Source: Victivallales bacterium
GTDB lineage: Bacteria; Verrucomicrobiota; Lentisphaeria; Oligosphaerales; Oligosphaeraceae
Direction: 5' to 3'
Length of the DNA: 57,717 bases
Assembly (NCBI GenBank): GCA_017554445.1
Contig: JAFZIJ010000204.1
Location: 1-57,717 of the forward strand
The position numbers and the translations under genes were made by a program. The notes under the pieces were generated by a model. The model saw only the letters and a program-made list of their open reading frames with translations, made no database searches and was not told the origin of the DNA. This document shows positions 1-9,115 of this stretch, piece by piece (position 1 is the first letter of the stretch; the number at the start of each line of letters is the position of its first letter).

Positions 1-59
1 CGCCACCCCCCACGGCGCAGGCGGGACGCCGCGCGCCACATCCCACGCCGTGCGCCACT
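1..59. other. Non-coding edge with GC-rich repeat-like sequence
   Basis: This GC-rich stretch lies downstream of the kinase gene and contains a CGGGACGCCGCG-like block. Similar GACGGCGGG(G)ACGCCGCC blocks occur at about 24929 and, inverted, at about 39603, both also between genes. I see no gene in it. It may be a dispersed intergenic repeat cut by the window edge. Confidence 0.3.
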
Positions 60-1622
60 TCATTTCTGCTCCGATTTGCGGATCATCAGCGAATCCATGA
101 TGGCGAGAAAACTGGGCATGTCCTTATCGTACCGCTCCTGCGGGATCGACGCCTTCAGACAGAGGGAATGGTCCTTTCGCAGAAAGACATAGTTGATGGA
201 CGCCTTCAACGGCTTCACTTCGCCGACGAACAGGATCGTCTCGATGTTCATGAGACGCGGATTCTTGTATTGGCGGAACGATATGGCCTCGACATCGTCG
301 CCGATATAGGGCCTGAGCAGCTTGATCTTCTCGTCGTCCGACAGGCCGTCGAGCTGCTCTTCCGTCAACGGAAGAATCCACAATGACACGGTGGTATCGA
401 CGTTGCTGTCTTTGTCATTGGTCATCAGAAGACCGTGCCACCTCTGCGCCAGTTGGTCGCCCGGCAGCCGCGATTTGATGATCTGGTCATGGTCGAACGC
501 CAGCCAGTCCGACGGCACCGCCACGGAATACATGCCGTCGTAGAACGTGAAGTCATTCTTTGCAAATTCCGTCTTTTCAGCGACTTCCTTCTGTTCCAGA
601 AGAGCCGTCGCCATCTCCTCGCTCTCCTTGTCAAGCCGCCACCAATGGGAACGCGCGATCAGCCATGGAATCGCCGCGACGATGGGAAGGAGGCATGTCG
701 CCAGAATGCCATGCCGTTTCACGACGGCGATGCTCCGCTTCGTGGCGTTCCGCGCCATCAGCGCGATCATGGATAAGAAATAGCGGATTTTGTCCATCCG
801 TGTTTCGCCGAATTTGATTTTCAGGCCAATGGCTTCCATTTCCGCGCGAAGCTTTTGCAACGAGACAAGACGGCATTCGGGCAGTCGGTCGCACAACCGC
901 AGGGCGAGTCTGAAATACAATTTGTTGGCCAACGTCAACGGCATCGACGGCGGCATGGAGGGGAATTCGTTCGCGCCGTTGCCTGTCACGCAACAGTAGA
1001 TGAGTTTGCCGAAGGCATACAAGTCATTGCGCTGACGTGACTCATGGCTGTCGCTGGATGATTCGCCCGACCGCTCTTCCGGCGGCAGAAAATCCAGCGT
1101 TCCAGCTAGTTGCGTCATCGTTCCCGTCAACGGCGAAATCAGTCCCAAATCTGCCAGTTTAGGCTTTCCGCCGACGAACAGGATGTTTTCCGGCTTGATG
1201 TCGCGATGGGCGAAGCCCGCCGCATGCAATGCCGTGATGCCGTCCAATATGCCTTCTAGAACCTGCGGAAGAATCTCCTGCGGCAATGCGCCGTCGGCGA
1301 GGCGGCTTGCCAATGTGTCGGGAATATATGTTTCCTGCCCTGCGACCGCGTCGGCAGGCTCCATCGTGTAGTAGAACACATCGTCGTCTTCACCGACGTT
1401 GTAGATTTTCAGCAGGCCTGGCGTGTCTTCCGTCAGCGAACGGTAGAAGGTGATTCCCTTCAGTTCCCGCTCCCAGCCGGAGCCAAGCCGTGATTTCGGA
1501 ACGACTTTCAGAGCCAACCTCTTGCCGGTGATGTCCTGACAGTAATAGACGTCTCCGTAGGCACCGCCGCCGCAATGTTGGAGGATTGTCAGATTGTAGG
1601 CTGTCTGGCCAGGCTGGAGCAT
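60..1622 (-). CDS. Membrane-anchored Ser/Thr protein kinase
   Basis: A 520-residue Hanks-type kinase. The N-terminal catalytic domain has the glycine loop GGGAYGDV (18-25), the lysine in ALKVV (K39), the catalytic loop HRDIKPEN (139-146) and a DLG metal motif in place of DFG (168-170), so the key residues are present. One hydrophobic segment at about 324-344 should anchor it in the inner membrane. The roughly 175-residue C-terminal region after it has no family I recognise and is probably extracytoplasmic sensory sequence. An in-frame ATG exists at 1778, but I chose 1622: an AGGA ribosome site lies just upstream, the kinase fold begins right after it, and a TATATTATAA promoter-like box sits at 1654-1663. 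The gene is divergent from the zinc-ribbon island. Its substrates are unknown; the neighbouring membrane proteins are only a guess. Confidence 0.9.
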   Translation of the reverse strand: MLQPGQTAYNLTILQHCGGGAYGDVYYCQDITGKRLALKVVPKSRLGSGWERELKGITFYRSLTEDTPGLLKIYNVGEDDDVFYYTMEPADAVAGQETYIPDTLASRLADGALPQEILPQVLEGILDGITALHAAGFAHRDIKPENILFVGGKPKLADLGLISPLTGTMTQLAGTLDFLPPEERSGESSSDSHESRQRNDLYAFGKLIYCCVTGNGANEFPSMPPSMPLTLANKLYFRLALRLCDRLPECRLVSLQKLRAEMEAIGLKIKFGETRMDKIRYFLSMIALMARNATKRSIAVVKRHGILATCLLPIVAAIPWLIARSHWWRLDKESEEMATALLEQKEVAEKTEFAKNDFTFYDGMYSVAVPSDWLAFDHDQIIKSRLPGDQLAQRWHGLLMTNDKDSNVDTTVSLWILPLTEEQLDGLSDDEKIKLLRPYIGDDVEAISFRQYKNPRLMNIETILFVGEVKPLKASINYVFLRKDHSLCLKASIPQERYDKDMPSFLAIMDSLMIRKSEQK

Positions 1623-1653
1623 GGTGTCGTTGTCCTGTAAAATGCTGATAGCG

Positions 1654-1663
1654 TTATAATATA
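1654..1663 (-). promoter_or_regulatory. Probable -10 region of the kinase gene
   Basis: The minus strand reads TATATTATAA about 30 bases before the chosen kinase start. The same ten bases occur upstream of nadA (23915-23924) and the DUF177 gene (27583-27592), which supports a shared vegetative promoter element. No good -35 hexamer is obvious. Confidence 0.5.
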
Positions 1664-1807
1664 AGGTAAAAGGACATGTCGGTTGTGAATGGCTTGCATT
1701 CTTGAAAACACGAATTAATGTAATGCAATGTCGAGTGAAATCCATTTCAAGCAAATGGTTTTCAACCGATAACAACAAAAATCCAAATACGACCGGACAG
1801 TCGAACT

Positions 1808-1976
1808 CGGTACTGATAAAACTTGCAACCTTTTACCACCGTGAGTTCGGAAACGCCCGCGCCTAAAGTGACGTGTGCCCGTCGCACGCGCCGCTTTAGT
1901 CTTGCGCGTTCTGTTTTCGAATGGTGGGGGGCTTGCAAGTGCCTATCAGACCTCGAAAGCAGGACGCGCTTTTTTT
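1808..1976 (+). ncRNA. Long rod-shaped structured RNA with terminator (6S-like candidate)
   Basis: Seven nested helices can be drawn by eye: 1813-1818 with 1944-1949, 1822-1828 with 1933-1939, 1836-1840 with 1923-1927, 1845-1854 with 1913-1922 (including G-U pairs), 1858-1862 with 1904-1908, 1863-1868 with 1894-1899, and 1872-1878 with 1884-1890, closing on the loop CCGTC. A short AAAGC/GCTTT hairpin followed by seven T residues (1956-1976) looks like an intrinsic terminator. The segment is GC-rich while the genes after it are AT-rich, and it shows no convincing coding. A rod of about 150 nt with internal loops fits the general plan of 6S RNA. I see no sequence signature that proves that family, and it lacks the SRP RNA apical motif. 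Confidence 0.55.
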
Positions 1977-2085
1977 GTGTTCGGTGTGTAAGATTTTTGG
2001 TGTAAGAAATGAATCTTTCCATGTAGTAAGCATGAGAAAGAGTATAGTTTTTAAACGGGACCAATGTCAATTATGTTGGTTATAT

Positions 2086-4902
2086 ATGGATAATAATCAT
2101 ACAAATACTAGTGTTTGCCCTCAATGTGGTGTGCAATTGCCAAATGAAGCAATTTATTGCTTCCAATGTGGCGCTAAAGTCGTAAAGGCTTCCAATGAAA
2201 AGATTAAGGTGCCATTAGAAAACTCAAAGACACAATTGGCACATAAAGAGTGTCCGAAGTGCGGAACAAACTTGCCTTTAAGTGCATTGTTCTGTGCAGA
2301 ATGCGGTGAAAAACTCATGCCAGCGGAAGTATCTGGACAGGATATGCCTCATTCGGAGAAAGTCCAAGAAAAAGAGTCTGCTTCCAAGCTTGGTAATACA
2401 CCAGTAGTTTCATCGGCAACCACTATTGACGAGCCTTCAGAAGTACATAAAGAGTGTCCGAAGTGCGGAACAAACTTGCCTTTAAATGCGTTGTTCTGTG
2501 CAGAATGCGGTGAAAAACTCATGCCAGCGAAAGTATCTGGACAGGATATGCCTCATTCAGAAAAAACACCAGAAAAAGAGCCAGTCTCCGAGTCTGATAA
2601 TGCACCTGTAACTACATTGGAAAACACTATTAATGAGCCTTCTGAAGAATTTATTAAAGAGTGTCCAAAGTGTGGAAAGAACTTGCCTCTTGATGCGTTA
2701 TTCTGTGCAAAATGTGGTGAAAGACTCGAGCCGCCGGAAGCCCCAGGCCAGGAAATGTCCCAATCAGAAGATGGACAGGAAAAAGAATCTATATCCAAGC
2801 ATGATAATGTATCTGATGTAGCATCGACAAATACTATTGACGAGCCTTCTATATCACGAAAAGAGTGTCCGAAGTGTGGAACAAACTTGCCTCTTGATGC
2901 GAGGTTCTGTGCAAAATGTGGGATGCATTTCTTAACAAAGCAATATCCAGAAGAGAATAATCTTTATTCTGATGATATAACAGAAACGAAACATATTGTA
3001 AACACGCAAGCCAAAATGGCTAATTCAGAGTTGACTGGGATGCCAACTATTACGATTGAAAATAAAGCTTTTAATATATGTGAAGAAAATTTATCTTCAG
3101 ATAAGTTGGAACAACAAAATAAGCAATCAGAAAATCGTGATATCCAACAAACTTCTATGTATCCTAAGAAGAAACATAGAACATTTTATATAGTTTTTAT
3201 GTTCTTTCTTATTATTACTATATATTTAATGACATATTGGTTCTATTATAGATCACATCTGAATCTATGTACTAATGCTGATACAGTAAATATTCTTAAA
3301 ACAGAGAGGCGACAAACAGAAGGTAATAAACAGGCTGAGAAAAGAGAAGTGAATGAAGGTGATAACGAACTTGTTGAGCCAATCAGACAGACAGAACCAG
3401 CCATTGTACATGACGACAAGACGGAGATAGCTGTTGTGTCTCAGACCAAAGAGGATGTAAAGGAGCAGAAGGCGGAGACGAATGGAGGCGATAACGAGAT
3501 AATCGAGCCTCAATGGCAGGCTGAAAAAGCCATTGTACATGACGACAAGACGGAGATAGCTGTTGTAACACAACACCAAGAAGAAGCCCAAGAACAGAAG
3601 ATTGAGACAAATGTAGGTGATGACGAACCAATTGAACCGCCAAAGCAGACTGAAATCACTATTGTACAAGATGACAAAGTTGAGATTGTTACCGTACAAC
3701 AACCGAAAGAGACCAAAGAGCAGAAAGAAGAGACAGAGGAAGACAATAACAAAATAATTGAGCCTTCACAACAGGCTAAAGGACAGTCAAAAGAAGATGA
3801 CCAAGACAAGATTGAAGAAAAAGAGATAAATGCAAATAATCATGAGTTGCCTAATCAGGAAGATACGACAATTTCACAGGATGATAGAACAGAGGTGACA
3901 ACCGTACAAATCCAACAAATACCTAACATAATACCAATTAATACAGAGAACAGTACTGAAAATGACGCTGTTTCCAAATTTCAATATAAAGAAAATGAGG
4001 CTGAAAACAGAAGAAAGGATGAACAAACAGTAGATGATTCCCAAGCAGAAAAGTCAATACCACAATTATCCTATATTGATTCTTTGATTAAGAAAGCTGA
4101 TGATGGAGATGTTAATGCTGCTTTTGAATTAGGTTCAATTTATGAATTAGGCAAAGAAAAAAAACAGAATTTTGAACAATCATTTAGATGGTATAGTGTT
4201 GCAGCCAAGAGAGGAATGAGTAATGCACAGGTGAAAGTTGGAGATATGTATTTAAATGGAATTGGAATAGAAAAAAATCAAAAGAATGCTGTTGAATGGT
4301 ACAGAAAAGCAGCAAACAAAGACAATGCACAAGGATTGTATTCTTTAGGAATTTGTTATGAAAAAGGACTGGGGCTTTCTATAAACTATAATGAAGCCAT
4401 AAAATTATACAACGAAGCAATTTTATTAGGATCTTTGGATGCGCAATATCAACTTGCTCAATGTTATTTTAAAGGTCACGGAGTTCGGAAAGATAATCGT
4501 AATGCCTTGGATAAATTAAAAAAAGCAGCTTCAAAAGGCCATGTAAAATCACAATTGGCGATTGGCAAATGCTATTCAGAAGGAAAAGGTGTTGTACAAG
4601 ATGCAAAAACTGCAGTCATATGGTATCAAAAGGCGGCTGAAAAAGGTGATGCGGAAGGACAAATGCAACTTGCACTTTGCTATGAAAAAGGTAAAGGTGT
4701 AAAACAAAATTCTGTTATTGCGGTAGAATGGGCTGAAAAGGCCGCGGCGCAAGGCTTTACTGCAGCTGAATATTTCCTTGGCAATGCGTACCAAAACGGA
4801 CGTGGGGTCCCTCAAAATTCAGATATTGCTACATTATGGTATCGCAAAGCGGCAAATAAGGGGGTACATAATGCAGCAAATGCTTTGCAAATGCTTGAAT
4901 AG
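2086..4902 (+). CDS. Multi-zinc-ribbon, single-TM protein with C-terminal Sel1 repeats
   Basis: About 938 residues. It opens with a CPQCG...CFQCG zinc ribbon, followed by four more CPKCG...CxxCG ribbons in tandem DNA repeats of 204-207 bp (copies begin at 2245, 2449, 2656, 2860). One TM segment lies at about 368-390 (coded near 3187-3255). Next comes an acidic Glu/Gln/Lys-rich region with a 43-residue repeat around HDDKTEIAVV (about 3400-3780). The last third (from about 4100) holds at least seven Sel1/TPR-like repeats of the GxxYxxGxGVxQD type. The ribbons are probably cytoplasmic and the Sel1 domain extracytoplasmic, or the reverse. No enzyme domain is visible; the parts suggest a scaffold. 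The start is uncertain: the reading frame is open from 1921 (through the RNA candidate), and ATGs at 2032 and 2086 both lack a good ribosome site. I chose 2086 because the paralogues start just before a ribbon. Confidence 0.75.
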   Translation: MDNNHTNTSVCPQCGVQLPNEAIYCFQCGAKVVKASNEKIKVPLENSKTQLAHKECPKCGTNLPLSALFCAECGEKLMPAEVSGQDMPHSEKVQEKESASKLGNTPVVSSATTIDEPSEVHKECPKCGTNLPLNALFCAECGEKLMPAKVSGQDMPHSEKTPEKEPVSESDNAPVTTLENTINEPSEEFIKECPKCGKNLPLDALFCAKCGERLEPPEAPGQEMSQSEDGQEKESISKHDNVSDVASTNTIDEPSISRKECPKCGTNLPLDARFCAKCGMHFLTKQYPEENNLYSDDITETKHIVNTQAKMANSELTGMPTITIENKAFNICEENLSSDKLEQQNKQSENRDIQQTSMYPKKKHRTFYIVFMFFLIITIYLMTYWFYYRSHLNLCTNADTVNILKTERRQTEGNKQAEKREVNEGDNELVEPIRQTEPAIVHDDKTEIAVVSQTKEDVKEQKAETNGGDNEIIEPQWQAEKAIVHDDKTEIAVVTQHQEEAQEQKIETNVGDDEPIEPPKQTEITIVQDDKVEIVTVQQPKETKEQKEETEEDNNKIIEPSQQAKGQSKEDDQDKIEEKEINANNHELPNQEDTTISQDDRTEVTTVQIQQIPNIIPINTENSTENDAVSKFQYKENEAENRRKDEQTVDDSQAEKSIPQLSYIDSLIKKADDGDVNAAFELGSIYELGKEKKQNFEQSFRWYSVAAKRGMSNAQVKVGDMYLNGIGIEKNQKNAVEWYRKAANKDNAQGLYSLGICYEKGLGLSINYNEAIKLYNEAILLGSLDAQYQLAQCYFKGHGVRKDNRNALDKLKKAASKGHVKSQLAIGKCYSEGKGVVQDAKTAVIWYQKAAEKGDAEGQMQLALCYEKGKGVKQNSVIAVEWAEKAAAQGFTAAEYFLGNAYQNGRGVPQNSDIATLWYRKAANKGVHNAANALQMLE
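2245..2930 (+). repeat. Four in-gene tandem repeats of 204-207 bp, each coding a zinc ribbon
   Basis: AAAGAGTGTCCGAAGTG-like starts recur at 2245, 2449, 2656 and 2860. Copies 1 and 2 are almost identical at DNA level, while copies 3 and 4 have drifted. This indicates recent unequal duplication inside the gene, so ribbon number probably varies between strains. Confidence 0.85.
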
Positions 4903-4952
4903 TGAAAATACCATATATAAAAGAATATAAATGAATAAAACAAGGCAAATAT

Positions 4953-6416
4953 ATGACTATTCTAATTAAATGTGATAATTGTGGGAAAGATTTAGAAGCT
5001 GATGAACAATACATCGGTCAGAATGCTGAATGTCCGAATTGTCATCATCAAATTACTATCACAGCACCTGTTGAAATAAATCAAGAAGAACAAATGGAAT
5101 CAATAGCTTCAGAAAAAGCGGAATCAATAGCTTCAGAGAAAGTGGAATCAATAGCCTCAGAGCAAGTAGAATCAATAATATCAGAAGCAACAGAACAGAC
5201 TATTATCAAATACTGCCCCAAATGCGGAGAAGCAATAAAACAACAAGCACACTTCTGTATGAAATGTGGATACGAAATTACTAATAAAATTCAAGCCAGT
5301 CCATCTATACCATCTGCACCTATTATGACAGATGATTCTTCTCAGAAGGGAAATACGAATATATCTTCTTCTACGATAACAATTGAACGAGCTGATCAAA
5401 TTCTTGGGCCATTCGATTATGGGCAGTTTAAGGATATGTTCATAAATAATAAACTATATTTAAATGACATCACACGGATCAATAATACAGGAAATGTTTT
5501 GACATTAAGAAAGGCAGTAAAGCAATTGGGATGGGAAATTCCAACAAGTGAAAGGGAAAATGATGTCTTACATAAGATTGGAATAGATTTTTTATTTCCA
5601 TGGAGGAATTTCAGAAAAGCTGATGAATATAAGAATTCAAATTTTATCTATATGTGCATTGTTGGCCTCATTCCTCTTATTCTTATACTCATAGGCACAG
5701 AGATGGAGTTACCAATTAAATTTATATACATAGGGTATGCTGCATATTTTACATTGTTATGGTCTATGTTCTTTTGGTCGATCCTGAATACAGAAAATGT
5801 ACAAGTCAAACAGTGTTTGAAATGTTTTTTCATAACTTTTTTCATATCAATGACTTTATTATTGTTTTGTCACTCCATAGGTTTATTTAGCTTTGCAAAC
5901 AATGCGATTAAGTCAAACTTGGCAATCATACGAATAATTGGATTCTTTTTTATTGCTGGATTGCCTGAAGAGATTTGCAAAGCCTTAAGCGTATATTGGC
6001 TATTGTCCAAACGTGGTATTTTTTTTCATGCTGAGGCAATTGTGTTTTACGGCATATTTTCTGGTCTTGCTTTCGGTATTAAAGAAGGCCTTGGATATCA
6101 ACAAGGCTTCAATAAATCTTTGGGTGATTCTGATTATATATACTTTTTAAATTTATTACGACTAACTTCATTGCCATTTTTACACGCTTTATGGTGTGGT
6201 ATTGCCTCATACTTTCTGGCTTTTGCGGCACAGTATCCCATGTACAGGCATTGTTTTACAATCATAGCCATATTGCTTCCGGCGATACTTCATGCAATAT
6301 ATGATGGCGGTGGTAGCTTTTTAGGTATCATAACTTCTGTTATTACAGTATTTCTATTTCTCTTTTATTATAAAAATATCAAAACATTAGATGACAAATT
6401 AAACCACTTATCATAA
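4953..6416 (+). CDS. Zinc-ribbon/GYF-like protein fused to a PrsW-family intramembrane protease
   Basis: A 487-residue polytopic membrane protein. Residues 1-40 form a zinc ribbon (C7, C10, C27, C30). An eight-residue ESIASEKx repeat (about 49-80) and a second ribbon (C88, C91, C102, C105) follow. Residues about 142-176 (GPFDYGQFKDMF) resemble a GYF_2 module. The C-terminal half has several TM segments and the full PrsW signature: PEEICK (E339, E340, K343), FGIKE (E378), HALW (H411) and HAIYD (H447). PrsW proteases cleave membrane-anchored anti-sigma factors in Bacillus and related glutamate-type proteases act inside the membrane, so this is probably an active site-1-type protease. It sits 50 bases after the ribbon/Sel1 gene and 17 bases before the next, probably in one operon. 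Its substrate is not known. Confidence 0.85.
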   Translation: MTILIKCDNCGKDLEADEQYIGQNAECPNCHHQITITAPVEINQEEQMESIASEKAESIASEKVESIASEQVESIISEATEQTIIKYCPKCGEAIKQQAHFCMKCGYEITNKIQASPSIPSAPIMTDDSSQKGNTNISSSTITIERADQILGPFDYGQFKDMFINNKLYLNDITRINNTGNVLTLRKAVKQLGWEIPTSERENDVLHKIGIDFLFPWRNFRKADEYKNSNFIYMCIVGLIPLILILIGTEMELPIKFIYIGYAAYFTLLWSMFFWSILNTENVQVKQCLKCFFITFFISMTLLLFCHSIGLFSFANNAIKSNLAIIRIIGFFFIAGLPEEICKALSVYWLLSKRGIFFHAEAIVFYGIFSGLAFGIKEGLGYQQGFNKSLGDSDYIYFLNLLRLTSLPFLHALWCGIASYFLAFAAQYPMYRHCFTIIAILLPAILHAIYDGGGSFLGIITSVITVFLFLFYYKNIKTLDDKLNHLS

Positions 6417-6433
6417 TTACATATTGGGAAAAA

Positions 6434-7522
6434 ATGAACTCTGATATAAAATGCAATAATTGTGGACATGTTTTTGTCATCTGTGATGTACTAGGTGGAC
6501 AAGACATAGTATGTCCAAATTGTCATGCTATAATATACAATCCTGTTTATTCAAAAGCAGAAGCGGTTGCTAACGCTTCTGGTGAATCCCAGGCAGTATG
6601 TATAAAATGTGGGCATACATTACTGCCTGAAGCTTTGTTTTGCGTAAATTGCGGTTCAAAAAATCCTCCTTGTGACAATAGAATAAAGGTTGTAAAAGAA
6701 GTAAAGAATGAACAAAGTAATTCCAATGTTCCTAAATATGATAAAGAAATAGAACAAAAAACTACAATTGAAACACAAATTAATATTTCAAAACATCATG
6801 ATATTTCCTGTTATATATGTTCTAAATGCGGGACGAAATTATTGCCTAATTCAATGTTTTGTGTAAACTGTGGATCAAAAAATGGCAAAGATAATAATGA
6901 TTCAAAAAAAGATGATAATCTAGGAATTAAATCTTTATTATCAGTTTATAATATTTTATTACAGAATAAAAAAGTCATCCTTTGCATGGCTGGCATACTT
7001 ATTATATTTCTTTGTATCATTATAAATTCAAGTGATAAATCTCATGAGATATATTCGAATGGTAGACAACAATCTTTGATTGAATATAGACAACATAGCA
7101 ATAATGCAGACAAAATAGCCATATTAGATGTATTAAATTCTATTCATCAAGTTCAGTTACTTATTGTAAGCGCATTGCAGGCAGCAGAGAGAAATGATAG
7201 CGTTTCTTTACAAAATATCTCTTATAAAATTAATTATCTGAAAACTGCTGATATTTCCAAATGTCCAGAGGATTTTCAAAGAAAGACCAGAGATTATATA
7301 TTTAATTTACAGAAAGCTATAGAAGAAATATGTGTTTTATTTCAAGGTCTGGATCGGATAAAAAATAGTTATGCGGATCAATATACTAAATCTAGACAAT
7401 ATCGAGATTTTTTGACTAGTTGGGCTATCAAAAACCAATCTTTCGTAAATAATGATAACAGTTTTCAAGCTTTATTAGATTGTGCAGAACAGCATGGAGT
7501 AAATGTTTCAAATTTTCGGTAA
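6434..7522 (+). CDS. Zinc-ribbon membrane protein without a recognised C-terminal domain
   Basis: A 362-residue paralogue of the flanking genes. It starts with the short ribbon CNNCGHVF...CPNCH, then carries two further CxKCG...CVNCG ribbons (about 54-75 and 127-150). One TM segment follows (VILCMAGILIIFLCIIIN, about 178-196). The remaining 165 residues are predicted mainly helical and match no family I know; unlike its neighbours it has no Sel1 repeats. The start has GGGAAAAA just upstream. The same N-terminal architecture in consecutive genes with different C-termini suggests a shared input or assembly module with different outputs. Confidence 0.8.
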   Translation: MNSDIKCNNCGHVFVICDVLGGQDIVCPNCHAIIYNPVYSKAEAVANASGESQAVCIKCGHTLLPEALFCVNCGSKNPPCDNRIKVVKEVKNEQSNSNVPKYDKEIEQKTTIETQINISKHHDISCYICSKCGTKLLPNSMFCVNCGSKNGKDNNDSKKDDNLGIKSLLSVYNILLQNKKVILCMAGILIIFLCIIINSSDKSHEIYSNGRQQSLIEYRQHSNNADKIAILDVLNSIHQVQLLIVSALQAAERNDSVSLQNISYKINYLKTADISKCPEDFQRKTRDYIFNLQKAIEEICVLFQGLDRIKNSYADQYTKSRQYRDFLTSWAIKNQSFVNNDNSFQALLDCAEQHGVNVSNFR

Positions 7523-7597
7523 AAAATTGAAGTCAAATATTTAAAATTATCGAATTGCATAAATATATTCTTTTGACAAAAGAGAGGTATTATAAGC

Positions 7598-9070
7598 ATG
7601 AATATTAAATGTGAATCTTGCGGTCATGATTTTTCTGTAAATGATGAAATGGCTGGACAAAATGTAGAGTGTCCAAACTGCCATGAGAAAATACTTGTCA
7701 AAACTCAAATGAGTGAAGAAAACAACAACACAACCAATATCAAAAGATGCCCAAATTGTGGGCATGAATTATTGCCTGACGCATTGTTTTGTGTCAAATG
7801 CGGAACAAAAACATATTTGGATGATAATGCCTCAAAAGCAACAGAAGAAAAAACGAACAATGAACAAAACGATGATTATTTACAAGTTGAAAATAATGTC
7901 AAGAAGAGTTCTTCATGTAAATGGAGAAATATTTGTAAGTGGATAAATGCTTTCATTATTGTAGCCTTGGCATTATTTGATATTTTTGCAGGTACATTAG
8001 TATTATTAGATGGAGAGTTGTTTTTCTCATTTTTGTTTTATTTTGTTAGTGTAATTGCTATACTTTTAATATATCTTTGGTTAAAAAGTAAAAAAACAAA
8101 CATAATCAATGTATCTATAAATGTAGTTACTTCAATATTTGTTATTGTAACACTCATTTCATTTCTGAATTTATATGATTCATATAATAAATATGTGGGA
8201 TTATATTCTAAAAGGCTAAATCTTGATGAACAATTATATGATTTAGAATATAGAATTAATCTTTTAAATGAAGCTAATTTTGATGGGAAAAATTATTTTA
8301 ATTACGGTGATAAAGTTTTTCCTGAAAGATTTATAAAAGGGGAAGTAAAAAAAGGGATTTATGATTGGGAATACTTAGCAGCATGGAAAGAAGCTATGTT
8401 AGGATCTTGTATCGAACAATATTCATTGGGAGTTTTCTTCAGGCACACACAAATTGGTGGTCACATAGGTATGGAGAGAGCATATTATTGGTTTCTTCAA
8501 GCTTCATTGAAAACTTTAGACTCAACATCATATACACCTTATAAATCACATCTTGGATGTGTTATAACTGAGCTCGATGCAAAAACTGAAGCATTAAATA
8601 ATTTAGCTATGTTTAATTTTTTCGGGTGGCATGTTCCAAGAAACCATCAAATGACTGTAAAATATTATGAAGAATCTGCTAATTTGGGTAATACAGAAGC
8701 AGCTTTTCACTTAGGGAGGCATTATGAAGATGGTGATGGAGTAGAACAAGACTTTAATAAAGCATTTAAGTTTTATTACCAATCTGCAGATGCTCCTTTT
8801 TCTCAATATAAAGTTGGTCAATTTTATCTAGAAGGGAAGGGAATTACACAAGATATCGACTTAGGTTTAAAATGGTTATTTAAAGCTGTATATATTGAGC
8901 ATCTACCACAGGCACAATGTTTTTTAGGTGAATTATATTTAAAAGGTGAAATAGTACACCAAGATGATGGAAAGGCAAGAGAACTTCTTGAAGCTGCAAA
9001 GAATGCCGGACAAGACAGAGCTGTTTTACTTCTGCAAGAATTAGATAGAAAATATGGCTGGCCCAAATGA
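7598..9070 (+). CDS. Zinc-ribbon polytopic membrane protein with Sel1 repeats
   Basis: 490 residues. The N-terminal ribbon has C5, C8, C25 and C28 (MNIKCESCGHDF...ECPNCH) and a second ribbon CPNCG...CVKCG follows at about 49-70. At least three hydrophobic segments lie between about 110 and 205. The C-terminal half contains Sel1-type repeats (AAFHLGRHYEDGDGVEQDF and following copies). An AGAGG ribosome site precedes the ATG. It is paralogous to the next gene over the ribbon, linker and Sel1 parts, so the two probably arose by tandem duplication. A role as membrane scaffold is inferred from Sel1 repeats elsewhere; no catalytic domain is visible. Confidence 0.8.
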   Translation: MNIKCESCGHDFSVNDEMAGQNVECPNCHEKILVKTQMSEENNNTTNIKRCPNCGHELLPDALFCVKCGTKTYLDDNASKATEEKTNNEQNDDYLQVENNVKKSSSCKWRNICKWINAFIIVALALFDIFAGTLVLLDGELFFSFLFYFVSVIAILLIYLWLKSKKTNIINVSINVVTSIFVIVTLISFLNLYDSYNKYVGLYSKRLNLDEQLYDLEYRINLLNEANFDGKNYFNYGDKVFPERFIKGEVKKGIYDWEYLAAWKEAMLGSCIEQYSLGVFFRHTQIGGHIGMERAYYWFLQASLKTLDSTSYTPYKSHLGCVITELDAKTEALNNLAMFNFFGWHVPRNHQMTVKYYEESANLGNTEAAFHLGRHYEDGDGVEQDFNKAFKFYYQSADAPFSQYKVGQFYLEGKGITQDIDLGLKWLFKAVYIEHLPQAQCFLGELYLKGEIVHQDDGKARELLEAAKNAGQDRAVLLLQELDRKYGWPK

Positions 9071-9115
9071 AGAATATTCAAACTGTAATAAAAAATATTA
9101 CCGATCAAATGTAAA

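Noticed and set aside
1808..1976. SRP (4.5S) RNA
   Set aside because: The conserved apical GGAA tetraloop region and asymmetric loop are missing; the tip is CCGTC.
1921..2085. N-terminal extension of the first ribbon protein (start at 1921)
   Set aside because: It would place coding sequence across the 3' half and terminator of the RNA candidate and has no ribosome site.
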